Assembly (NCBI RefSeq): GCF_001870675.1
Contig: NZ_MEHT01000007.1
Span: forward strand, 1-64,000
Source: Roseinatronobacter thiooxidans
GTDB taxonomy: Bacteria > Pseudomonadota > Alphaproteobacteria > Rhodobacterales > Rhodobacteraceae
Direction: 5' to 3'
Length of the DNA stretch: 64,000 nucleotides
Shown here: piece by piece, positions 8,315-16,397 of the stretch
Numbering within the stretch: position 1 is the first letter of the stretch
Layout: each line of letters starts with the position of its first letter
The notes under the pieces: generated by a model
Told to the model about the DNA's origin: nothing
What the model saw: the letters and a program-made list of their open reading frames with translations, nothing else
Database searches by the model: none
Translations under genes and position numbers: made by a program

Positions 8315-9907
8315 ATGATCGACCACACACATATGGAAGGGCATGCCCCCCAATCGGGCAATGCATCGATCCCGCGCTACCCCCCTGCATCGGGTGACTG
8401 CCGATCACCTCTGCACAGCCCGACAGCCCCCGCGCCTGTTTCTGTCTGCGAACCCATGACCGTTCTGTGGCAGGGAATCGAATATCCGGTGGCGCAGTGG
8501 GACACCCATGGCTTTACCCTCCAACGCGCGATCCCCAGTGTCGTCTCGCCGGGGAATGGGCGTGTCGTTGATGTGCAGCTGATGCTGGGCGAAGGCGAAA
8601 CGCGCATACAGATGCAGGTTCAGGCGCGCGCCGAAACCGGCGATTCTGCCAAATTGCGGTATCAATTCATTGATCTTGGGCGCGCACAGTCGGAATTGCT
8701 GCATCGCGTGGTGGATTATGCCCTCACCAAGCAGGAACTCAGCCTGACCCAACTTTTAAATGATTCGCGCGAAACACGGGTTGCACGGCAGGAAACCACA
8801 CAGAAAACACTGGCATTTCGCACTTGGTTTCAGATCTCGCTGGCCTGCATGGCGCTGGCGGGTGCCGCCTATATGGCTTTGGGGTCGGTCACGCAGGTGA
8901 AATCGCGCTATGCTGCGGTGTCTGTCGCGGCGGCGAATGTCTCTGTTCCCGCATCGGGGATGGTTTCGCAGATCGATGTGACACAGGGCCAGCATGTGCA
9001 GACCGGCCAGACATTGGCATATCTGCGCGCCGCTGATCACGACGACAGGCAGATGGCCCTGTCCGATCACATCCGCGCCCTTGAGGCAGAACAGGCAGAG
9101 CTTGGCGCGCGCCGGACGGCGCTGCAAACGCGCGACACGAATGCCGCCCATCTGCGCAGCAGTGAACGCGCGCGGCTGGAAGAGGCTGTCGCGCGCGCAG
9201 ATCGTCGCTTGGCGCTGGAACGCGCACAGCTTGCCAGCCTGCATGCGGCAGGTGGCCTGCCAACTTTGGCCCGCCAGCAGGACAAGGCGCGCCAGCAGGC
9301 GCTGGCTTTAAGCGCCGAGGCGGATCTCGCAGCAGCCAAAGGCGCGTTGCAGGCCCTGCGCGAAGCAGAGGCGCTGGGTCTTGTTGGCCCACAGGGCCTG
9401 ACCGCCAGTGCCGAAACGCTTGAAGCCCTTGATCTGCGGCTCTCACATCTGTCCAGAGAAATCGCGCTCGCCTATGGCCGCAATGACGCGCTGTATGCAG
9501 GCACGCCCGTCACTGCGCCCTGTGACTGCGTCGTGGCGCAGATCAATCGGGTGACAGGCGAATGGGCCGAACCCGCGCAGCCTATGTTTGTTCTGGCCCA
9601 ATCCGGCGCGACAGCAGTGCATGCGCTGATCATGGCCGATACCGCGCAGCGCATCAGCCACGGGGACCGCGCGCAAATCCGTCTGGCCGATGGCCAACAG
9701 GTCACAGGCAAGGTCGCCCGCCTGAATTATGACAACAATTGGGCTGGCTTTGCAGGGCTTCAGAATTCGGTCTTCGCAGCCGAACGCTATGCCAGAGTTG
9801 AAATTATCCCCGACCACCCGCTGGATGCGCGCATCGGCATGACCGCGCATACAGTGATCAAGACCCAGACCCCGCTTGGCAGGGTGCTGGGCCAGCTGGG
9901 CCTGTAA
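8315..9907 (+). CDS. Alg44-like membrane fusion protein (PilZ-like region plus HlyD domain)
   Basis: 530 residues. Order: a PilZ-like region (about 45-150), one membrane segment (about 171-192), a biotinyl-lipoyl-like hairpin (203-240), a long coiled coil (about 245-345) and the second HlyD half with YAGTPVTAPCDCVVAQINRV. This is the layout of alginate protein Alg44, the c-di-GMP-binding partner of the synthase Alg8. The c-di-GMP signature is poor here: no RxxxR precedes the domain, and the NxSxxG-type motif is reduced to WDTHGF. It overlaps no neighbour but sits 2 bases before the synthase gene. The start at 8315 lacks a good Shine-Dalgarno site, and the ATG at 8333 is an alternative. Confidence 0.75.
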   Translation: MIDHTHMEGHAPQSGNASIPRYPPASGDCRSPLHSPTAPAPVSVCEPMTVLWQGIEYPVAQWDTHGFTLQRAIPSVVSPGNGRVVDVQLMLGEGETRIQMQVQARAETGDSAKLRYQFIDLGRAQSELLHRVVDYALTKQELSLTQLLNDSRETRVARQETTQKTLAFRTWFQISLACMALAGAAYMALGSVTQVKSRYAAVSVAAANVSVPASGMVSQIDVTQGQHVQTGQTLAYLRAADHDDRQMALSDHIRALEAEQAELGARRTALQTRDTNAAHLRSSERARLEEAVARADRRLALERAQLASLHAAGGLPTLARQQDKARQQALALSAEADLAAAKGALQALREAEALGLVGPQGLTASAETLEALDLRLSHLSREIALAYGRNDALYAGTPVTAPCDCVVAQINRVTGEWAEPAQPMFVLAQSGATAVHALIMADTAQRISHGDRAQIRLADGQQVTGKVARLNYDNNWAGFAGLQNSVFAAERYARVEIIPDHPLDARIGMTAHTVIKTQTPLGRVLGQLGL

Positions 9908-9909
9908 TC

Positions 9910-11469
9910 ATGTCAGACACATCTCCTCATCTGCGACATTCCTCTGTGCTATCGGTCTGGCTGACAGCCGCGCTGTGGCTGGCGTTCATGGTGTTTCTGC
10001 TCAGCCTTGTGCCGATGCGCGCGCTCAGCCCGGCCGATACAGCCTTCATTGCAGCGCTGGGGGTTGTAGGGCTATGGCGCTGGTCATGGGGCGGGTTTCA
10101 CATGCTGCGCGCCTATGCCTTCACGCGGCATGTCTTTCCAATGATCCGCGCGCGCGCACAAGCAGATGCCGCAGTGCAGCGCCGCCATGTTGCGGTGGTG
10201 ATCCTTAGCTGGAAAATGGGCGATGCCATGAATGCGGCAGTCTATGCCAATCTGTTCCGCGACATTCTGGACAATGGCGGTGGGGGCACAGTGGTCGCGG
10301 CGGTTTCGTCAGATCAGGACGAGGCGCTAATCGCGCATGTCCACCGCCGGACCGATCCAAGCGGCATGATCCGTCTGGCCTTTACCCGTCAGGACGGGAC
10401 AGGCAAGCGCGCGGCCATGGCAGATGCTTTGGCGCGGCTGCGCGACTTGGGGGTGCCGCCCGATTGCCCCGGCATCCTGATGGATGGGGACACGCTGGTT
10501 CAACCCGGACTGATACGCCGCACAGCCCCCATTTTGCTGCATCAACCCAATGTGGGCGCGCTGACGGTGGACAACACCCCGCTGGTTGCTGGCAGGATGG
10601 TCGACCGTGAATGGTACCGGCTGCGGATGGCCCAACGCCATGTCTACATGTCATCCATGGCCATGTCGGGCAAGGTTCTGGTGCTGACAGGGCGGTGGTC
10701 AATGTTTCGGACGCAAATCCTGATGCATCCGAATTTCGCCGCCAACCTGCTTGAAGATGTGCTTCACCATCCAAGGCTGGGCCGGATCGTCATGCTGACA
10801 GGGGACGACAAATCCACATGGCGCTGGGTGATCGAGGCGGGCTGGAACATTACCTATGTCCCCGACGAGGTGATCTACTGCCTTGAATCCCTGCCCGGCA
10901 AAGGCTTCGTGGCCGATACAGTCGGGCTACAGAAGCGCTGGTTCGGCAATATGGTGCGCGGTGGGGCCAAAGCCTTGCGCTTAGGCCCGAAAACCCTTGG
11001 CCTGTTTACATGGCTGGCATTGCTGGACCAGAAAGCCTCGATGTGGACACCATTGATGGGAATTGTCTTTTTCGGGGTCGCGGCCTTGGTGCATGACCCT
11101 GTCTTCATCGTCATATTTCTGCTTTGGATTTCATGCACACGCACCGTGCATTCCGCGCTGACAGGTCTGATCGCCAAACGCTGGCACCCGATCTTTCCGG
11201 CGCTGACCTATTACGGGCAGATCGTGGGCGCAGGGATCAAGATTTTTGTAAACCACAACCCCAATGTCCAGAAATGGACACGGCAGAATACCGGCGGCGC
11301 GGCTGTGGACCGCGCAGCGCTTGTGCGCGGCGACAGCAAGCTGATGCTGGCGGCCTCGATTATTGCATTTGCGGCAGGGATCATTGTGCTGACCAATGTC
11401 ACAACCCGATCTGACAGGTTCGATTTTGCCGCCGACACGGCCGCCGCCGAGTTGATTTATGGACGCTAA
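9910..11469 (+). CDS. Alg8-like processive glycosyltransferase (polysaccharide synthase)
   Basis: 519 residues. Membrane segments flank a GT2 catalytic domain. Two are N-terminal (about 13-36 and 43-58), with several at the C-terminal end (about 365-445 and 475-495). The metal motif MDGDT (191-195), TGDD (297-300) and QKRW (341-344) give the DxD/TED/QxxRW pattern of processive synthases. The QKRWFGNM and LLDQKASMWTPL stretches resemble Alg8, which polymerises mannuronate. With an Alg44-like partner 2 bases upstream and a UDP-glucose dehydrogenase downstream, the likely product is a uronic-acid polymer. No alginate epimerase, acetylase or lyase is present, so calling it alginate is not justified. 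A BgsA-type beta-glucan synthase is the main alternative. Confidence 0.78.
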   Translation: MSDTSPHLRHSSVLSVWLTAALWLAFMVFLLSLVPMRALSPADTAFIAALGVVGLWRWSWGGFHMLRAYAFTRHVFPMIRARAQADAAVQRRHVAVVILSWKMGDAMNAAVYANLFRDILDNGGGGTVVAAVSSDQDEALIAHVHRRTDPSGMIRLAFTRQDGTGKRAAMADALARLRDLGVPPDCPGILMDGDTLVQPGLIRRTAPILLHQPNVGALTVDNTPLVAGRMVDREWYRLRMAQRHVYMSSMAMSGKVLVLTGRWSMFRTQILMHPNFAANLLEDVLHHPRLGRIVMLTGDDKSTWRWVIEAGWNITYVPDEVIYCLESLPGKGFVADTVGLQKRWFGNMVRGGAKALRLGPKTLGLFTWLALLDQKASMWTPLMGIVFFGVAALVHDPVFIVIFLLWISCTRTVHSALTGLIAKRWHPIFPALTYYGQIVGAGIKIFVNHNPNVQKWTRQNTGGAAVDRAALVRGDSKLMLAASIIAFAAGIIVLTNVTTRSDRFDFAADTAAAELIYGR

Positions 11470-11503
11470 ACCGATGATAGCCCAGAACCGAAAGGGTTTT
11501 CCC

Positions 11504-12442
11504 ATGGCACTCAAGCACGCTTTGCAAGCCGTTGCACTTATCGTGTTGGCAGGCTGCACACCACAGACCAGTGGGTTCACCCCTCACACCGCCACGGGTG
11601 GTGCGATGCGTCCCCTCGCCCCTGACATGGCGATTGCAGTGACATCAGCCAATATCCACCAGTTCGCAGCGCAGGACCGCAACGCCTATCTGGTCGGGCG
11701 CGGCGATGTGCTGCAAATTCATGCCATCGATGCCGCCGAACTGACCACACCTGCCGGATATCTGGTGGAAGCCGATGGCGCGATTCAGGTGCCGTTTCTG
11801 GGCCGCGTTCCGGCCGCAGAGCGCAGCACAGCCGCAATCCGCGCCGACCTTGCAGACCGGCTGCGCGCCTACCTGCCCAATCCGCAAGTGGACCTGCGCG
11901 TGGCGGAATATAACGCCCGCCAGATCACAGTTATCGGTGATGTGATGCGCCCCAACCGGCAAACCCTGACATCGCGGCCCCTGACCGTGATCGATGCCAT
12001 CAATGCCGCTGGCGGCTTTTCCCAGGGTGCCAATATGCGCAGGGTTGCGATTGTGCGGGGCGGGCAGGACTTCGGGATCGACATGGACGCCTTTCTGACA
12101 CGCGGTGCCACATTGCCACTTCTGCGCGACGGTGACATTTTGCAGGTGGGCCGCAGTGCGGCACGCGATTTGCCGCCCCTGAATTCTGATGCAACCCAAG
12201 GCGTGACGCTGCACCGCGCGCAAAATGATATGCGCCGCTTCGAGCTGGATGGACGCCCGGTCACGCTGCTTCAGTTCCTGACCAGCACAGATTCCGGTGG
12301 CGGCGAGGTGCAGGTCATTCGCACTATCGCCGCAGGCCAGCAGGCGTTGCACTTTAGCGCTGCCGATGCCGCATCCCCAACTGTTGCCGGACGTTTCATG
12401 CTGCAAGATGGTGACAGGGTCTTTCCCCTGATGCCGCGATAA
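11504..12442 (+). CDS. Polysaccharide export lipoprotein, Wza/OPX family
   Basis: 312 residues. A short signal peptide ends in a lipobox, VLAGC, with the lipidated Cys18. A Poly_export domain follows (YLVGRGDVLQIHAIDAAEL at about 65, then FLGRVPAAERSTAAIRADL), and then SLBB-like repeats containing VIGDVMRPNRQTL and INAAGGFSQGANMRRVAIV. Such proteins form the outer-membrane exit channel. The ATG at 11504 gives the clean lipoprotein N-terminus; an in-frame upstream extension from 11459 does not. It follows the synthase by 34 bases. No Wzc-type kinase is present, so this OPX protein probably works with the Alg44-like periplasmic adaptor. Confidence 0.87.
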   Translation: MALKHALQAVALIVLAGCTPQTSGFTPHTATGGAMRPLAPDMAIAVTSANIHQFAAQDRNAYLVGRGDVLQIHAIDAAELTTPAGYLVEADGAIQVPFLGRVPAAERSTAAIRADLADRLRAYLPNPQVDLRVAEYNARQITVIGDVMRPNRQTLTSRPLTVIDAINAAGGFSQGANMRRVAIVRGGQDFGIDMDAFLTRGATLPLLRDGDILQVGRSAARDLPPLNSDATQGVTLHRAQNDMRRFELDGRPVTLLQFLTSTDSGGGEVQVIRTIAAGQQALHFSAADAASPTVAGRFMLQDGDRVFPLMPR

Positions 12443-12496
12443 GGCCAGATAAATTCTATATTTTATGACTTTAGACGAACCGAAAAGGAATACACC

Positions 12497-13663
12497 ATGA
12501 AATTCGCAATCGCAGGTTTGGGATATGTCGGTCTGGCCAACGCCATTTTGCTGGCACGCCAGCATACCGTTGTTGCAGTCGATATCTCTGCCGAGCGTGT
12601 TGCCAATGTCAATGCGGGGCGCACACCGATCGAGGATTCACTGTGCCAGGATTACCTGTCGGCAGGGGGCCTGGACCTGCAAGCGACAACCGATCCGGTC
12701 GCAGCCTATGAACAGGCAGACTATGTTTTCATTGCGACACCCACCAATTACAACGACCAGACCCATACCTTTGACACCAGCAGCATCGAGGCTGTCATCG
12801 CACAGGTTCTTGCTGTCAATGACCATGCGCTGATGGTCATCAAATCCACCGTGCCGGTGGGCTATACCGAACGCATGCGCAAGGAATTCAACTGTGACCG
12901 CATCGTGTTCTCGCCGGAATTCCTGCGCGAGGGGCTGGCGCTGCATGACAACCTGTACCCGTCGCGCATTATCGTGGGCGAGGTCAGCCAGCGTGGCGCG
13001 GCGCTTGCCCAGATCCTGCGCAATGCCGCGCTGGTCGAGGATACACCCGTGCTGCTGGCAAATCCGACAGAAGCAGAGGCGATAAAGCTGTTTGCAAACA
13101 CCTATCTTGCCACCCGTGTTGCCCTGTTTAACGAAGCCGATACGCTGGCCATGCAGATCGGGTTGGACGCAAGAGAGGTCATTGAAGGGCTATGTCTGGA
13201 CCCGCGTATCGGGCAAAGCTACAACAATCCGTCTTTCGGATATGGGGGGTATTGCCTGCCCAAGGACAGCAAGCAACTGCGCGCAAATTTCGCAGATGTG
13301 CCGCAGGCATTGATCACCGCAACCATCGAGTCAAATGACGCACGCAAACGGACAATCGCCGATGCCATCATCGCAAAGCGTCCGCGTCGTGTGGGGATCT
13401 ACCGTCTGGTGATGAAACAAGGCTCGGACAATTTCCGCCAAAGTGCTATGCTGGACATCATTTCCATGTTGTCGCAAGAAGGGCTTGAACTGGTGGTTCA
13501 TGAACCCGCCTATGAGGGGGCCGCATATATGGGCCATCCGCTGGTGCAGGATTTCACCGAATTCGCCCAAGGCTGTGACGTGATTGTTGCAAACCGAATG
13601 ACAGAAGAATTGCAGGCCCATACTGCAAAAGTCTTTACCCGCGATCTGTTCGCCGCCGACTAA
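12497..13663 (+). CDS. ugd: UDP-glucose 6-dehydrogenase
   Basis: 388 residues. It oxidises UDP-glucose to UDP-glucuronate with two NAD+. It has GLGYVG (7-12), Asp29 for the NAD ribose, T118 in STVP, E141 and E145 in EFLREG, K197 and N201 in IKLFANTYLA, the nucleophile C253 in GGYCLPKD, and D257. All catalytic positions of the Streptococcus pyogenes/E. coli Ugd type are intact. AAAGGAA lies just upstream of the ATG at 12497. A hairpin with a T-run follows the stop. It supplies the uronic acid precursor for the adjoining synthase. A closely similar but catalytically degenerate copy lies 170 bases downstream. Confidence 0.94.
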   Translation: MKFAIAGLGYVGLANAILLARQHTVVAVDISAERVANVNAGRTPIEDSLCQDYLSAGGLDLQATTDPVAAYEQADYVFIATPTNYNDQTHTFDTSSIEAVIAQVLAVNDHALMVIKSTVPVGYTERMRKEFNCDRIVFSPEFLREGLALHDNLYPSRIIVGEVSQRGAALAQILRNAALVEDTPVLLANPTEAEAIKLFANTYLATRVALFNEADTLAMQIGLDAREVIEGLCLDPRIGQSYNNPSFGYGGYCLPKDSKQLRANFADVPQALITATIESNDARKRTIADAIIAKRPRRVGIYRLVMKQGSDNFRQSAMLDIISMLSQEGLELVVHEPAYEGAAYMGHPLVQDFTEFAQGCDVIVANRMTEELQAHTAKVFTRDLFAAD

Positions 13664-13690
13664 ACCTTTGAACTGCATGCAAGGTTTTTT
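13663..13690 (+). terminator. Rho-independent terminator after ugd
   Basis: AACCTT (13663-13668), a 12-base loop containing GCATGC, and AAGGTT (13681-13686) form the stem, followed by TTTT. It overlaps the last base of the ugd stop codon. It separates ugd from its degenerate paralogue, which would then need its own promoter. Confidence 0.6.
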
Positions 13691-13833
13691 GGGGGGGCGG
13701 TTTTTATGTCGTCTTTCCAATACATCCCCATCAATCCTCTGATGTCAGGTCAAGAACACCAAATTGGCATATTCAGACCATTTTTAACCACGATAGTTTC
13801 CAAATCAGATTTCGGATTGAAAGGGTTTTGCAG

Positions 13834-14970
13834 ATGAAAATCGCAATTATCGGGCTGGGATGCGTGGCAATGGCAGATGCGCTGGCACTGGCGCGCACGC
13901 ATGAGGTCGTGATGACAGGCCCCCTGCCCGACCGCGTCGATGACATCAATCGCGGCATCTATGGGTTGAATGACCCCGAACTTGCACCTTATCTGGCACA
14001 ATACCCCCTGAACCTGCGCGCTGTTCTGGACACCCGCGCAGCACTTGCGAATGCCGATATGGTCTTTGTGGCCGCACCGCTTTCAACACAGCCCGAAACC
14101 GGCGATGTCAGGCTTGTCGAACTCGACAGCCGGATAGAATTCGCCGCCCGCTATGTTGCGCATGCCCCGATTGTTGTGCGCTCGGCGGTGCCCATCGGAT
14201 ATTGCGAAGAAAAACGCGCGCAGTTGAAGGGCGCAAAAATCGTCTATGCCCCGGAATTCAGCCGTGACGGGCATATGCTTCGCGATATTCTATATCCCAA
14301 TGCGCTTATTGTCGGGGATCGGCATGCCTTGGGCAAACGGGTGCTGGATGTGCTGAAAACGGCAGCCCTATGCGCCGACATCCCGACCCGCCAGATGGGC
14401 CTGACCGAAGCCGAACTGACGCGCCACCTGTCCACCTTGTTTCAGGCAACGCGCGTGACCTGTTTCAACGAACTGGACAGCTATGCAATGCAGCACGGGC
14501 TGAATGCGCGCCAGATCATTGACGGGGTCAGCCTTGACCCGCGCATCGGTGCATATGCCAATAACCCCTGCTTCGGCTATGATCGCCAGACCCTTCCCCA
14601 CGGCGCAAACATGCTGGCCGCGTATCTGGACCAAGCGCGCACGCCGCTGCTGGCAAATCTGGGCAAGGCGGGCTGTGCGCGTGTCGCATTCCTGACCGGC
14701 CAGATCATCCAGCAAGCGCCTGCGGCTGTGGGGTTCTACATGCCCGATGCAAGCGCCCCGTTGTCCGCCTCGATCGCGCAACTGAAACTCCGGCTGGAGG
14801 ATTCTGGCATTCGGACATGCCTGCATGATGGCGATCCGGCCACACTGGGACAGTTCAAGGCCGAGTGCGAGATAGTGATTTCACAGCGCGCGCGCGCCGA
14901 GCTGGCCGATATTCAAGACAAAGTATTCACCCGCGACCATTTTGCCCGCCCCGAAGAAATAGCAGGCTAA
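13834..14970 (+). CDS. Catalytically degenerate UDP-glucose dehydrogenase paralogue
   Basis: 378 residues, aligned with the upstream Ugd without a gap through the first 260 residues. Catalytic positions are replaced: T118A, E145D, K197R, N201T, nucleophile C253T, K256H and D257G. Only E141 remains. The NAD site is altered too: GLGYVG becomes GLGCVA, and D29 becomes G29. Structural elements persist (YPNALIVGD, SLDPRIGAYANNP, KVFTRDHF). The frame is fully open and GC-rich at third positions, so this is a maintained gene, not an obvious pseudogene. The start is the ATG at 13834, since AAAGGG lies about 10 bases upstream. A regulatory or scaffold role beside Ugd, or an altered reaction, is speculative. 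Confidence 0.85.
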   Translation: MKIAIIGLGCVAMADALALARTHEVVMTGPLPDRVDDINRGIYGLNDPELAPYLAQYPLNLRAVLDTRAALANADMVFVAAPLSTQPETGDVRLVELDSRIEFAARYVAHAPIVVRSAVPIGYCEEKRAQLKGAKIVYAPEFSRDGHMLRDILYPNALIVGDRHALGKRVLDVLKTAALCADIPTRQMGLTEAELTRHLSTLFQATRVTCFNELDSYAMQHGLNARQIIDGVSLDPRIGAYANNPCFGYDRQTLPHGANMLAAYLDQARTPLLANLGKAGCARVAFLTGQIIQQAPAAVGFYMPDASAPLSASIAQLKLRLEDSGIRTCLHDGDPATLGQFKAECEIVISQRARAELADIQDKVFTRDHFARPEEIAG

Positions 14971-15017
14971 GCGGAATGGCAGGGGCGCGCGCGACTGGGC
15001 TCCAAAGGCGCGCAGCG

Positions 15018-16382
15018 TCAGAAACGCGACCTGATTTGCACCGAGATATTGGCCTCATTCCGCTTATGGATCTCGATATTGGATTCTGTGTTGGACAGTT
15101 CCAGCCTCAGAACGGGTGCGAACCCCATGTAATCGACTGTCTCGAACATTGCAGACAGCCCCAAGGTGGCGGTTTGGTCGCGCCGCCCGTCGGGCTGAAA
15201 TGCGCCTGCGGGAAAGCGGCGTTCTTCCAGATCCAGCGCAGTGTCCAGCCGCATGCCCAAGACCGGTTGTGCCAGCGCATAGCCCAGGCCTGCGCGCGTT
15301 GCGGTGTTGCGGATATGGATTGATTGGGCCTGTGTATGTTCCGCACCAAGATGCACCACCAGCCGGTCGCCCCCTGCAAGCGCATGGCGCAGCTCTGCGG
15401 CAACCCCTGTGCGGGTGGCATTGCGCCGCGATGCGTCGCGGCGCCATTGGTGCTGGCCAGTCGCGCTGAGTTTCAGCACTGTGCTGGGGCGCAGCACACG
15501 CGTCTGTGCCACAGTCAGCCGCACATGATCGCCAAGGGGGCGGCCTGCGTACCAGCTTCGCCCGAAGGCGGCCCCTATTTCATAGCGGCTTTGGCCTTCG
15601 GATGGCGCGCGTACATGCATCAGACCCAGTTCAAAGCGCTGAAAGGCATAATCTCCCGCCCGCGCCTCGGGGGCCTGCGCGCGCGCGGATGACGACAGGC
15701 GGTAGCTGCGCGTTGCAAGGCCAAGGGTCAGGCTGGTTTCATGGCGGGCGGCCTGATCTAGCCGATAGCGCAGGGCAAGGTCGGTGCTGAATTCCAGCCC
15801 CGACAAGGCGCGACTGTCACCCGAAACCCGAAAAGGCAGACCAAGCAGGGTGATCACATCTGTTGACGTGCCGTTATTGATATTCGATGACTGACGCAGC
15901 CCCAGATTGAATGCAATGTCGAGCGGGTTGATCCGCCGCACCTGCTGAAAATTGCGCGCGGCCAGTTCGCGCGCGCCATCATCGGGGGCGACTTGTGCCG
16001 CGCGGCGCAACCAGAATTGTGCCCGCCCATAGGCTTTGCGCTGTAAGTCCGATCGACCGGCAAGCATTGCCCCTTCAAATCGGGTCTGGTCGGATTCTCC
16101 CATGCGGTGACCGGCGCGCGCGAAAGCGCGCGCCTGTGTATATTGGCCTTGGGCTTGCAAGGCTGCGGCCATCAAGACCTGCGCCTCGCCATCTTGGGGG
16201 GCGGCGCGCAACAAAGCCGCAGCAATGGCTTCGGCAGGGGCGGCGCGCCCCTCGGCCAGAAAACTGCGCCCCAACAGCAGCGCCTGCGCCCGGCTAAGTT
16301 CCTGCGTGTCGGACGCCGCATTGCCATGACTTGCCCCGAACAGGGACAGCGCCATGCACAGGCAAACCGCAATCAGGCGCAT
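15018..16382 (-). CDS. Surface lipoprotein assembly modifier (Slam/DUF560-like) outer-membrane protein
   Basis: 454 residues. Signal peptide (cleavage near residue 23), a TPR-rich periplasmic part (about 30-150), the SSNINNGT motif (165-172) that typically opens the Slam barrel, then alternating beta-barrel strands ending in a terminal Phe (SVQIRSRF), as needed for BAM insertion. Slam proteins move particular lipoproteins to the outer face of the outer membrane. The gene directly upstream on the same strand (15 bases away) encodes a lipoprotein with a TbpB-like barrel, the usual client type. Convergent with the degenerate ugd. General outer-membrane porins are the alternative, but the TPR plus SNINN layout argues against that. 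Confidence 0.78.
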   Translation of the reverse strand: MRLIAVCLCMALSLFGASHGNAASDTQELSRAQALLLGRSFLAEGRAAPAEAIAAALLRAAPQDGEAQVLMAAALQAQGQYTQARAFARAGHRMGESDQTRFEGAMLAGRSDLQRKAYGRAQFWLRRAAQVAPDDGARELAARNFQQVRRINPLDIAFNLGLRQSSNINNGTSTDVITLLGLPFRVSGDSRALSGLEFSTDLALRYRLDQAARHETSLTLGLATRSYRLSSSARAQAPEARAGDYAFQRFELGLMHVRAPSEGQSRYEIGAAFGRSWYAGRPLGDHVRLTVAQTRVLRPSTVLKLSATGQHQWRRDASRRNATRTGVAAELRHALAGGDRLVVHLGAEHTQAQSIHIRNTATRAGLGYALAQPVLGMRLDTALDLEERRFPAGAFQPDGRRDQTATLGLSAMFETVDYMGFAPVLRLELSNTESNIEIHKRNEANISVQIRSRF

Positions 16383-16397
16383 AGTGACCTACACAAA

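Noticed and set aside
8315-12442. Alginate biosynthesis locus
   Set aside because: No GDP-mannose dehydrogenase, AlgE, AlgK, AlgX, epimerase or acetylase; Ugd instead of AlgD.
13834-14970. Second Ugd as a decayed pseudogene
   Set aside because: The frame is uninterrupted, same length, gapless through residue 260 and with normal codon use; it looks maintained.
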